This document shows positions 5,065-13,324 of a DNA stretch of 20,642 nucleotides, one piece after another. The DNA comes from CAYZQE01 sp964480635. GTDB lineage: Bacteria > Pseudomonadota > Gammaproteobacteria > GCA-001735895. How positions within the stretch are numbered: position 1 is the stretch's first letter; each line of letters begins with the position of its first letter. The notes under the pieces were generated by a model. That model was not told the DNA's origin. It ran no database searches and worked only from the letters and a program-made list of their open reading frames with translations. The translations under genes and the position numbers were made by a program. The DNA lies in the NCBI GenBank assembly GCA_964480635.1, contig CAYZQE010000040.1, positions 1-20,642 of the forward strand. The letters are read 5' to 3'.

Positions 5065-6801
5065 CTATTTTTTCTTACTGAGTAACATTGTCATCTCTTT
5101 TTGTTCATTAGAGCTTAAAATTTCTCCTTGTACCGCTTTGTTGGTGAGTTGTTGGATACGTTTTTTTGCAAAGTCTTGTTGAATGCTGGTTAGGCAGTCA
5201 CTTAGCATTTGTTCGGCTGATTCTTGGTTTTCGCTCTGAGGTGGATGCATAACGGCGAGCTTATAAAGATGATCACCGTGTTGATGTTCACTAAAATGCT
5301 GCAATAAATTACTGGAGCTGATATCAGGGTCTTCTTGTATCGCATCAATAATTTCGAGTAACAAAGGGACGCCAGCTATTTGTGATTCTATCCATTGGTA
5401 ATTAGGGTTGCAGTTAGCTGCTAACGCAGGGTTTTGAAGTAATAAATTGATGGCTAAGCGGCTATTGGACCATTGGTGGTCAATGCTTTTCATTGATTTA
5501 GTCGGCGCTGGGTTTAATTCTACGCCCAAGCTGCTGAGTAATCGTTCATCTAATTTAATATGAAGTTTTTCTTCTAACATACCCAAAATTTGATCTTTGA
5601 GGCTTTGTAATGGGATTTGTTGAAAATGCGGGCGTAATTCATCAAGTAGCTGGGCGCGACCTTCAGCGGTTTTAATGTTGTGTGTTTCGAGTAATGATTT
5701 AAATAAAAACTCACTCAGTGTAATGGCGTTGGTTACCAAGTTTAAGAATGTTTCTGTACCAAACTGTTGTACATAGGTGTCAGGGTCTTCGCCATCAGGT
5801 AAAAATAAAAATTTAGCAAGTCGTCCTTGCTTTAGGTTGATAAAGCTATTTTCTAGCGCACGAGAAGCTGCCTTTTTACCCGCATTATCACCATCAAAGC
5901 AAAACACGACTGTTTTACAGGTGCGAAATAAAGTTTCTATTTGGGTGCTGTTAATGGCTGTGCCTAGTGTCGCAACGGCGCAATGGATGCCGTGCTCAGA
6001 AAGGGCAACGACATCCATATAACCTTCGGTGACTAAAACGAATTCAATTTTTGAGTGAATTTGTCGAAGTTCGTACAATCCGTATATTTCCTCACCTTTG
6101 TGAAAAACGTCAGTTTCTGGTGAATTTAAATACTTGGGATTGTCTTCTGGGTCAATAATGCGCCCTCCAAATGCTATGGTATTGCCCTTTCGGTTGCGAA
6201 TAGGGAACATGAGTCGATGGCGAAAACGGTCATAACTGTGTCCATTATCATTTTCAATGCTCATGCCCGTTTTTAACAATAGGTCTTTATTGCCCGGAAT
6301 GCTTTGCCATTCCTTAGGCGCATAACCAATAGCAAAACGTTTAATGGTGGCGTCACTGATATGACGTTGTTGGGTATATTGTTGCGCTATGTCATTCTTC
6401 TTTAACGCTTGTTGATAAAATAAAGAGCACTGCTCAAGCGTTTGATATTGCGCGTCAAAATTATTTTTAGGACGTTGGTAATTTGAGTTTGAATTGCCTT
6501 CTTCGCGTGGTATTTCAATGGATATCGAACTCGCTAGTGTTTCAACGGCTTCGACAAAGTCCATGTGATCATATTCCATTAAAAAACCAATGGAATTGCC
6601 TTTAGCGCCACAGCCAAAGCAATAGTAAAACTGTTTGGTTTGGCTAACAGTAAAAGAGGGGGTTTTTTCGTTATGAAATGGACAGCAAGCTTGATAGTCG
6701 CGGCCTTTCTTTTTTAGCGGGACGCGGGTGTCAATAATGTCAATGATATCGACGCGATTGATGAGATCATCGATAAAATATTTTGGAATTTTGCCGGCCA
6801 T
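5065..6801 (-). CDS. dnaG: DNA primase DnaG
   Basis: This 578-residue protein (E. coli 581) makes RNA primers at the replication fork together with DnaB helicase. The N-terminal CHC2 zinc-binding domain shows ligands C40, H43, C61 and C64 (CCPFH and CFGCGAKGN). The RNA polymerase core follows, with a TOPRIM fold: the catalytic glutamate E259 in VTEGYMD and the metal-binding D303 and D305 in FDGDNAG. These line up with E. coli E265, D309 and D311. The basic YLNSPETDVFHKGEEIYGL segment lies in between. The C-terminal 150 residues are helical and poorly conserved, as expected for the DnaB-binding domain. The ATG at 6799-6801 gives a normal N-terminus, but no strong Shine-Dalgarno is visible. Its upstream neighbour is gltB rather than rpsU, which is usual in the rpsU-dnaG-rpoD arrangement. 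Confidence 0.97.
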   Translation of the reverse strand: MAGKIPKYFIDDLINRVDIIDIIDTRVPLKKKGRDYQACCPFHNEKTPSFTVSQTKQFYYCFGCGAKGNSIGFLMEYDHMDFVEAVETLASSISIEIPREEGNSNSNYQRPKNNFDAQYQTLEQCSLFYQQALKKNDIAQQYTQQRHISDATIKRFAIGYAPKEWQSIPGNKDLLLKTGMSIENDNGHSYDRFRHRLMFPIRNRKGNTIAFGGRIIDPEDNPKYLNSPETDVFHKGEEIYGLYELRQIHSKIEFVLVTEGYMDVVALSEHGIHCAVATLGTAINSTQIETLFRTCKTVVFCFDGDNAGKKAASRALENSFINLKQGRLAKFLFLPDGEDPDTYVQQFGTETFLNLVTNAITLSEFLFKSLLETHNIKTAEGRAQLLDELRPHFQQIPLQSLKDQILGMLEEKLHIKLDERLLSSLGVELNPAPTKSMKSIDHQWSNSRLAINLLLQNPALAANCNPNYQWIESQIAGVPLLLEIIDAIQEDPDISSSNLLQHFSEHQHGDHLYKLAVMHPPQSENQESAEQMLSDCLTSIQQDFAKKRIQQLTNKAVQGEILSSNEQKEMTMLLSKKK

Positions 6802-6834
6802 AATAAATCTATTTTTGGGGCTTGGCTAAAGTAT

Positions 6835-6869
6835 CCTATCCCTTAATCAGAACCTCCTTAAGGGATAGG
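6835..6869 (-). terminator. 12-bp perfect hairpin between gltB and dnaG
   Basis: CCTATCCCTTAA (6835-6846) and TTAAGGGATAGG (6858-6869) form a perfect 12-bp stem with an 11-base loop, 10 bases after the gltB stop codon. No U-tract follows on the minus strand, so it may block exonucleases, attenuate, or act as a Rho-assisted end rather than as a classic intrinsic terminator. The minus strand reads AAGGAGG at 6855-6861, in the loop and stem edge. This is an ideal ribosome-binding sequence, but it is about 50 bases from the dnaG ATG with no start codon at proper spacing. Confidence 0.55.
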
Positions 6870-6879
6870 GGCTAAAAGC

Positions 6880-9800
6880 TTATGCGGCTTCTTTTTGTAG
6901 CGTATCTTGTAATGATTCAAGATCGGCTGCCTTGGGTTTAACCAGCCAAAATTTACGCACATATTTATTAAAGTGATTAATGATCTCTTGGCCCCAAGCA
7001 CTGCCTGTTTTAGCAACGTAATCTTCAATTTGGTTCAGTAAATGATATCGGTAAACTTCCATGCTTTCGTCTGAGATACGGTGTATATCAACCAATTCGT
7101 GGTTGATTTTATCGACAAATGACTTATCTAAATCAAGAATGAAGGCAAAGCCACCGGTCATACCGGCACCAAAATTGACGCCTGTTTCACCAAGGACGGT
7201 AATGCTACCACCGGTCATGTATTCACAACCGTGATCACCGATGCCTTCTACTATAGCAGTGGCGCCAGAGTTACGAACACCAAAACGTTCGCCCGCTAAA
7301 CCTGCGGCATATAACGTTCCACCTGTAGCGCCATACAGACATGTGTTGCCAATAATAGTGGTTTCATTGGTCTTAAAAACACTGCCTTTTGGTGGGAAAA
7401 TAGTGACGTCCCCACCTGCCATACCTTTGCAGACATAGTCGTTGGCATCACCTTCAAGATTAATGTTTAAGCCACCGGCATTCCATACCCCCAAACTTTG
7501 ACCAGAACTGCCTTTAAGGTTAAGCGTGATGGGGTTGTCATTCATGCCGTGATTGCCGTGAATTTTAGCAATTTCGCCCGATAATCGCGCACCAATTGAG
7601 CGGTTGATGTTTTTAACGTCATAGTTAAATTCACCGCCTGTACTGTTGGTAATGGCATCAATGCAATCTTTTACCATGGTTTCTGCTAATTCACCTTTAT
7701 CAAAAGGGTCGTTTTTAGGTTGGGTGCAATATTGAGGCATGGATGGGTCAACGCCAGCATCAGACAATAATGGGTCTAAATTAAGTTGCGCTTTGCGGCT
7801 TGACTCAGTATCAATTTTTTCTAATAAATCAGTGCGCCCAATAAGCTCGGCCATTGATTTAATGCCCAGTTCAGCAAGAATTTCTCGTACTTCTTTAGCA
7901 ATAAAGCGAAAATAATTTTTCACTTTTTCTGTGTTGCCGACAAAATGCAGTTCACGTAACACAGTGTTTTGAGTAGCCACGCCCGTTGCACAGTTGTTTA
8001 AGTGGCAAATCCGTAAGAATTTGCAACCCATTGCAACCATCGGGCCAGTACCAAAACCAAAGCTTTCTGCACCAAATATAGCTGCTTTTATGACATCTAA
8101 GCCTGTTTTTAAACCGCCATCTGTTTGAATGCGAACTTTATCGCGTAAGTTGTTAGCGCGTAACACCTGATGAGTTTCAGTCAGGCCGAGTTCCCAAGGT
8201 GAACCTGCATATTTAACCGAGGTTAAGGGGCTTGCACCTGTACCGCCGTCATAACCAGAAATGGTGATTAAATCAGCGTAACATTTTGCAACGCCAGCTG
8301 CGATGGTGCCAACGCCAGCTTCTGCGACTAGTTTGACTGACACTAAGGCATCAGGGTTTACTTGCTTAAGGTCGTAAATAAGCTGAGCCAAATCTTCGAT
8401 AGAATAAATATCGTGATGTGGTGGTGGTGAAATTAAGGTAACACCAGGCTTTGAGTTGCGTAAAGTGGCAATAAGCTGGTTTACTTTTTTGCCCGGTAAC
8501 TGGCCGCCTTCACCAGGTTTTGCGCCTTGAGCCACTTTTATCTGAAGAACTTCTGCATTCACTAAGTAATGAGGTGTTACCCCAAAACGTCCAGAAGCAA
8601 TCTGCTTAATTTTAGACATTTTGTCAGTGCCATAGCGATAAGCGGCTTCGCCGCCTTCACCAGAATTTGAGCGACCACCTAATTGGTTCATTGCTTGAGC
8701 TAGCGTTTCGTGAGCTTCTGGTGACAATGCGCCTAACGACATGCCTGCTGAATCAAAGCGAGTGAGAATATTAGCTTCACTTTCAACCGATTCAATATTG
8801 ATTGAAGCTGTCTTTTTTAACGCTAACATATCTCGAATAGCGGTCGTTGAGCGGCTATTAACTAAGTCAGTATGTGTTTTCCATTGTGCATAATCACCAC
8901 TATTAACCGCCGCTTGTAGTGTGTGTACGACATCTGGGTTATAAGCGTGGTATTCGCCATTGTGAACATACTTTAATAAACCACCTTGTTCGACGGTTTT
9001 ACGTGGATTCCAAGCAAGTTTGTTGAGCTTTTTTTGGTCATCTTCGATATCGTTAAAACTGATACCGTCAATACGGCAAGTTGTACCAATAAAACACAAA
9101 TTTGTGACGTCACGATGCAAGCCAACAATTTCAAATAGTTGTGCACCGCGATAACTTGCGATGGTTGAAATGCCCATCTTAGAAATAATTTTATACAGGC
9201 CTTTGTTAATGCCTTTTCGATAATTACTGCCTACATTAGTCGCTTCAATCCCAGTGATTTCACCTGTTTTAACCATGTCTAAAAGACATGCGTAAGCAAG
9301 ATAAGGGTAAACCGCTGTTGCGCCATTACCAATGAGCACTGCCATGTGGTGTGAATCTCTTGTGGTTCCTGTTTCAACAACGATGTTAGCGTCGCACCTT
9401 AAGCCGGTTTGGCATAAACGATGGTGTACAGCGCCTGTTGCTAATGATGCATGAATTAAAGTGTCTTGTTGACTGATGTCATGGTCTGATAAGACGAGGA
9501 TGACTTTACCGTCTTTTACAGCGTGTTCTGCTTGGTCAGCAATGTCATTAATTGCTTGCTCTAATGATTTTTTTGATGCGTCATAAGACATTTTTAACGT
9601 CATGTGACTATAGCGCTGTTTATCTTGATTTAGTAAATCATGAAATTTTTGATCCGATAAAATGGGCGAGCTGACAACTAAGCGATTAGCGTGCTCTGCA
9701 TCTTCTTTAAATAAGTTTTGTTCGCGACCAAAGTTTGTCTCTAATGACATCACGATTTTTTCACGAATAGGGTCAATGGGTGGATTGGTAACTTGAGCAA

Positions 9801-11343
9801 ATTGCTGTCGAAAACTATCAAACAATGAGCGTATTTTTGAAGACAGAACAGGCAAAGGTGTATCGTCACCCATAGAGCCCGTTGCTTCTTGAGCGTCTTC
9901 AGACAGTACGCGTAATACTTGATCTCGTTCTTCAAAACTGACTTGAAACAGTTTTTCGTAACGATTTAAGGTCGCTTTATCCATGCTTTCATCAGACAAT
10001 ACAGCCTTAGATGGAACGGCTGATAAGCGCTGCACGCCATTTTGAATCCAATCAGCATAGGGGTGTCTATTTTTTAAGTGGTCGTTAATTTCGTCTGATT
10101 GCAAAATAGTATGATTTTCAGTGTCAATGGCAAACATTTCACCAGGCTTAAGGCGGCCTTTAGCAACAACATCTTCTGGCTTGTAATCCCATACACCTAT
10201 TTCTGATGCTAACGTAATGTGACGGTCTTTGGTCATAACCCACCGCGCAGGGCGCAAACCATTTCTATCCATCACGCAGCAGGCATGACGACCTTCGGTT
10301 AATACGATGCCTGCTGGGCCGTCCCATGGTTCCATATGCATCGAATTGTATTCGTAAAATGCAGTTAAATCGGCGTCCATATGGTCGACATTTTGCCAAG
10401 CTGGTGGCACCAATAAGCGCATTGCGCGAAATACATCCATGCCGCCAGAAAGTAAGACATCAAGCATATTATCCATTGAGCTTGAGTCTGATCCTGACAT
10501 GTTAACCAGTGGTTGAATTTCAGACATATCTGGAATTAAATCACTTTGAAATTTTGTCGCGCGGGCATTTGCCCAGTTACGATTAGCTTGAATGGTATTA
10601 ATTTCACCATTGTGTGCTAGGTATCTAAAGGGCTGTGCAAGTTTCCATTGAGGCCATGTGTTGGTTGAAAAGCGTTGATGAAAAACACAAATCGCTGTCT
10701 CTAAATTTTTATTACCTAAGTCTGTGTAGTATTGAGGGAGATACTCAGGCATAACCAAACCTTTGTACGATAATACTTTGGATGACATGCTAGGCACATA
10801 AAAGTCTTCGTCTTCAATGGATTTTTCTATGGTTCTACGAGCGATAAATAACGAACGTTCAAAATCTGCATCGCTCATATCACTTGAAGCGTTGATAAAA
10901 GCTTGGAAAATTGAGGGTTCACTTTTTAGGGCTTCATCTCCACATGCTTTATTATCAGTTGGTACTGTTCGCCAGCCTGCAAAACTAACGCCTTGGGCAT
11001 TAATTTTTTCTTCGATTAATGCTTTGTTTTGAGCAATGATTGATTTGTCTTGCGACATGAAATACATGCCAACACCATAGTTGTTAGCTAATTTAATGTC
11101 TAATTTTTGAGCTTCTGCACGTAAGAATGAATCTGGTTTTTTAATGAGTAAGCCGCAGCCGTCGCCTGTTTTTCCATCGGCGGCAATGGCGCCACGATGA
11201 GTTAATCGAGCTAAGGCGCTAATCGATGTCTCAAGTAGCCAATGGCTAGGCTTGTTATCAATGTTTGCGATTAAACCGAAGCCGCAGCTATCCTTCTCGA
11301 AATTCTCTTGGTATAGACCAGTGAGTTTTTTTTGATTGCTCAT
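6880..11343 (-). CDS. gltB: Glutamate synthase (NADPH) large subunit GltB
   Basis: This 1487-residue protein has the full length of bacterial GOGAT alpha subunits. It converts glutamine and 2-oxoglutarate to two glutamates, with GltD supplying electrons from NADPH. The class II glutamine amidotransferase domain would begin at C20 (DSCGFGL) after removal of a short propeptide. The central domain follows, then the FMN-binding synthase barrel with GEGGEAAYRYG and GYDGGTGASPLTS. The 3Fe-4S cluster ligands are C1107, C1113 and C1118 (CKFLRICHLNNC). The C-terminal glycine-rich beta-helix repeats are at about 1240-1420 (GMAGGDVTIFPPKGS, GATGGTLYAAG). The gene has its own promoter. gltD normally follows directly, but here the next gene is dnaG, so gltD must be elsewhere if the enzyme is the usual heteromer. 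No clear Shine-Dalgarno precedes the ATG. Confidence 0.98.
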   Translation of the reverse strand: MSNQKKLTGLYQENFEKDSCGFGLIANIDNKPSHWLLETSISALARLTHRGAIAADGKTGDGCGLLIKKPDSFLRAEAQKLDIKLANNYGVGMYFMSQDKSIIAQNKALIEEKINAQGVSFAGWRTVPTDNKACGDEALKSEPSIFQAFINASSDMSDADFERSLFIARRTIEKSIEDEDFYVPSMSSKVLSYKGLVMPEYLPQYYTDLGNKNLETAICVFHQRFSTNTWPQWKLAQPFRYLAHNGEINTIQANRNWANARATKFQSDLIPDMSEIQPLVNMSGSDSSSMDNMLDVLLSGGMDVFRAMRLLVPPAWQNVDHMDADLTAFYEYNSMHMEPWDGPAGIVLTEGRHACCVMDRNGLRPARWVMTKDRHITLASEIGVWDYKPEDVVAKGRLKPGEMFAIDTENHTILQSDEINDHLKNRHPYADWIQNGVQRLSAVPSKAVLSDESMDKATLNRYEKLFQVSFEERDQVLRVLSEDAQEATGSMGDDTPLPVLSSKIRSLFDSFRQQFAQVTNPPIDPIREKIVMSLETNFGREQNLFKEDAEHANRLVVSSPILSDQKFHDLLNQDKQRYSHMTLKMSYDASKKSLEQAINDIADQAEHAVKDGKVILVLSDHDISQQDTLIHASLATGAVHHRLCQTGLRCDANIVVETGTTRDSHHMAVLIGNGATAVYPYLAYACLLDMVKTGEITGIEATNVGSNYRKGINKGLYKIISKMGISTIASYRGAQLFEIVGLHRDVTNLCFIGTTCRIDGISFNDIEDDQKKLNKLAWNPRKTVEQGGLLKYVHNGEYHAYNPDVVHTLQAAVNSGDYAQWKTHTDLVNSRSTTAIRDMLALKKTASINIESVESEANILTRFDSAGMSLGALSPEAHETLAQAMNQLGGRSNSGEGGEAAYRYGTDKMSKIKQIASGRFGVTPHYLVNAEVLQIKVAQGAKPGEGGQLPGKKVNQLIATLRNSKPGVTLISPPPHHDIYSIEDLAQLIYDLKQVNPDALVSVKLVAEAGVGTIAAGVAKCYADLITISGYDGGTGASPLTSVKYAGSPWELGLTETHQVLRANNLRDKVRIQTDGGLKTGLDVIKAAIFGAESFGFGTGPMVAMGCKFLRICHLNNCATGVATQNTVLRELHFVGNTEKVKNYFRFIAKEVREILAELGIKSMAELIGRTDLLEKIDTESSRKAQLNLDPLLSDAGVDPSMPQYCTQPKNDPFDKGELAETMVKDCIDAITNSTGGEFNYDVKNINRSIGARLSGEIAKIHGNHGMNDNPITLNLKGSSGQSLGVWNAGGLNINLEGDANDYVCKGMAGGDVTIFPPKGSVFKTNETTIIGNTCLYGATGGTLYAAGLAGERFGVRNSGATAIVEGIGDHGCEYMTGGSITVLGETGVNFGAGMTGGFAFILDLDKSFVDKINHELVDIHRISDESMEVYRYHLLNQIEDYVAKTGSAWGQEIINHFNKYVRKFWLVKPKAADLESLQDTLQKEAA

Positions 11344-11394
11344 ATAATAAGACCAGAGTTCATTAAAACGAAGTATCGACTAGTGGTTATCTAA

Positions 11395-11417
11395 AAGCCG
11401 AGCCCAAAAGGGCGAGC
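11395..11417 (-). other. GC-rich hairpin at the start of the gltB leader
   Basis: Just downstream of the gltB -10 box the minus strand contains CGCCC-TTTT-GGGC, a compact GC stem with a 4-base loop, with partial pairing continuing outward. It lies at or next to the predicted transcript start, so the gltB mRNA probably begins with this hairpin, which could protect its 5' end. It is too close to the start site to be read as a terminator of aroB with certainty, although the following TTTT would fit that too. Confidence 0.35.
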
Positions 11418-11447
11418 ATTATACTCGTTTCTTGCCTTATATTTCAA
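11418..11447 (-). promoter_or_regulatory. Strong sigma-70 promoter of gltB
   Basis: On the minus strand TTGAAA (11442-11447, 5 of 6) and a perfect TATAAT (11418-11423) are spaced by 18 bases in the 142-base gap between aroB and gltB. The leader would be about 70 bases long. This is the best sigma-70 match among the intergenic regions I read in this window. Confidence 0.75.
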
Positions 11448-11485
11448 TGTATTACAGTTCTATTTTTGGGTATGACGTGGAGGGC

Positions 11486-12574
11486 TTAGCCGTGAGTCAA
11501 GGTTTCTTCTAGTTTTTGTTGGGTGTAATCAGAGGTGATAGTGGCTTTACCAAGCTGGGTAAGCAGTACAAAATTAATCGTGCCATTATCTACTTTTTTG
11601 TCAATTGACATGGCATCCATATAGTTCTTTATAGTCATTTCATTGGGTGCTTTTATGGGTAAGCCCGCTTCTTTAAGCAGGTTTATGGTGCGGGTCTTTA
11701 CAGACTCATCAATCCAGCCTAAACGTAAAGATAGGTCACATGCCATTATCATACCGACAGATACGGCTTCTCCATGTAGCCAATTACCATAGCCCATAGC
11801 CGCTTCAATAGCATGGCCAAAGGTGTGGCCAAAATTTAAAATAGCCCTTAAACCACTTTCTTTTTCATCGATAGCAACAACTTCGGCCTTTATTTCGCAA
11901 GATCGTAATACGGCTTTAGCCATAGCTTGAGAATCATTCTTAACGAGTTTTTTAATATCACTTTCTAACCAGTTATGAAAAGGCTCATCATAAATTAAGC
12001 CATATTTTATAACCTCAGCTAAACCCGCAGAAATTTCTCTTTGCGGTAAGGTATTAAAGGTTGATATATCGGCAATGACACATTGGGGCTGATAAAAAGC
12101 ACCAATCATATTTTTCCCCTTAGGATGGTTTACACCTGTTTTACCACCCACTGACGAATCCACTTGGGAGAGCAAGGTGGTAGGAATTTGGATGAAATTA
12201 ACACCTCGTTGATAAATGGCAGCCGAAAACCCAGTAATGTCACCAACAACGCCACCGCCTAATGCAATTAAAGTGGTTTTTCGGTCATGTCGGTTTGTGA
12301 GTAAGCAATCTATGATTTTATCAACACTTTGCATGGTTTTGTATTGTTCGCCATCGTCTAATATGACGGTGTCATAACGCATATGGATGTTATTTAGAAC
12401 ATGCTCTAGTTTAGCTAAATATAAAGGTGCAACTGTTGTGTTAGACACAATGACGACACTGCTGCCTTTTATGTGTTGTGGTAAAAAATTAGGTGAATCG
12501 AGTAAGTTTTCACCAATATAAATTGGATAACTGCGGTCACCAAGATTGACGCTAAGGGTGTGTAGTAAATTCAT
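11486..12574 (-). CDS. aroB: 3-dehydroquinate synthase AroB
   Basis: This 362-residue cytoplasmic enzyme (same length as in E. coli) makes 3-dehydroquinate from DAHP, the second step of the shikimate pathway, using NAD and a divalent metal. The NAD-binding GGGVVGDITGFSAAIYQRG lies at about 106-124. The active-site segment PTTLLSQVDSSVGGKTGVNH follows, then KNMIGAFYQP. The metal-binding histidines are in FGHTFGHAIE and LHGEAVSVGM. The start ATG (12572-12574) is 11 bases after the aroK stop, so the two genes are almost certainly co-transcribed. In many gammaproteobacteria a damX/SPOR-domain gene follows aroB; here the next gene is gltB after 142 bases. Confidence 0.98.
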   Translation of the reverse strand: MNLLHTLSVNLGDRSYPIYIGENLLDSPNFLPQHIKGSSVVIVSNTTVAPLYLAKLEHVLNNIHMRYDTVILDDGEQYKTMQSVDKIIDCLLTNRHDRKTTLIALGGGVVGDITGFSAAIYQRGVNFIQIPTTLLSQVDSSVGGKTGVNHPKGKNMIGAFYQPQCVIADISTFNTLPQREISAGLAEVIKYGLIYDEPFHNWLESDIKKLVKNDSQAMAKAVLRSCEIKAEVVAIDEKESGLRAILNFGHTFGHAIEAAMGYGNWLHGEAVSVGMIMACDLSLRLGWIDESVKTRTINLLKEAGLPIKAPNEMTIKNYMDAMSIDKKVDNGTINFVLLTQLGKATITSDYTQQKLEETLTHG

Positions 12575-12585
12575 TGTTTTTTATG

Positions 12586-13110
12586 TTAGTGATGAATGTA
12601 ATGAGGTAAATTTTTAATGATTTCACTCAAGATTGATTTTGCATATTTATGGTCTGTTTTTATCGTAAAATCAGCCATTGATTGATAGATGGGTTTTCTT
12701 TGTTCAAGTAACTCTTCTAAACGTGCTCTGGGGTTAGCTGTTTGCAATAAAGGCCGCTTTTTATCTTTTTTTAGACGTGACATTTGTTGATGAATAGAGG
12801 TGTCTAAAAAAACAATAAAGCCGGTGTTGCTGAGTAATTGCTGGTTTTCTTTTTTAATGACAGAGCCTCCCCCCGTTGCTAATACAAGGTCATTAAGCTC
12901 TGACAGTTCGGTTAATGCATCTGTTTCACGTTGCCTAAAGCCTTCTTCACCCTCAACATCAAAAATACGAGGGATATCTACGCCCGTCTTATGCTCAATA
13001 TAATGATCGCTATCAATAAACTCACGATGTAATTTTTTGGATAATAAATTGCCGATTGTCGATTTACCAGAACCCATTGGGCCAATCAGAATTATGTTTG
13101 TTTTAGACAT
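12586..13110 (-). CDS. aroK: Shikimate kinase AroK
   Basis: This 174-residue enzyme (E. coli 173) phosphorylates shikimate with ATP. Walker A is GPMGSGKST at residues 10-18. Shikimate-binding residues of the family are D33/D35 (FIDSD), R59 (GFRQRE) and the glycines 80-82 (ATGGG). The LID arginine is R119 in KKRPLL. The first gene of an aroK-aroB pair, it lies 214 bases from pilQ, which is separated from it by a strong hairpin. No convincing Shine-Dalgarno is seen before the ATG at 13108-13110. Confidence 0.97.
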   Translation of the reverse strand: MSKTNIILIGPMGSGKSTIGNLLSKKLHREFIDSDHYIEHKTGVDIPRIFDVEGEEGFRQRETDALTELSELNDLVLATGGGSVIKKENQQLLSNTGFIVFLDTSIHQQMSRLKKDKKRPLLQTANPRARLEELLEQRKPIYQSMADFTIKTDHKYAKSILSEIIKNLPHYIHH

Positions 13111-13153
13111 TGAGGTCTTTGCTCGAAACAGCAGCGAAATTAAATAGGTTTAA

Positions 13154-13183
13154 ATTTGCCTGATTGAGGCGTGAAAGGCAAAT
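13154..13183 (-). repeat. 8-bp inverted repeat in the aroK leader region
   Basis: ATTTGCCT (13154-13161) and AGGCAAAT (13176-13183) are perfect complements with a 14-base spacer, 44 bases before the aroK start codon. It could be an operator or a leader hairpin. No T-tract or start codon is attached to it, so the role is open. Confidence 0.4.
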
Positions 13184-13264
13184 GATAGTTGATAATTTTT
13201 GCCATTAATCGACATGACTCAATAAGAAAGTGGCGTTATAGCGAAGTTTGAAAAATTATCACGC

Positions 13265-13317
13265 ATTTATACCGCTAAGAATGCGTCGAAGTTAGGCGCA
13301 TTCTTAGCGGTATAAAT
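13265..13317 (-). terminator. 21-bp perfect hairpin after pilQ
   Basis: The arms at 13265-13285 and 13297-13317 are perfectly complementary over 21 bases (inner end GAATGCG/CGCATTC), with an 11-base loop. It begins 8 bases after the pilQ stop codon on the minus strand. There is no immediate U-tract; ATTTTT comes about 7 bases past the stem. It is most likely the end of the pil operon, as a terminator or mRNA-stabilising structure that insulates aroK-aroB from pilus expression. Confidence 0.65.
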
Positions 13318-13324
13318 ATGTTAT

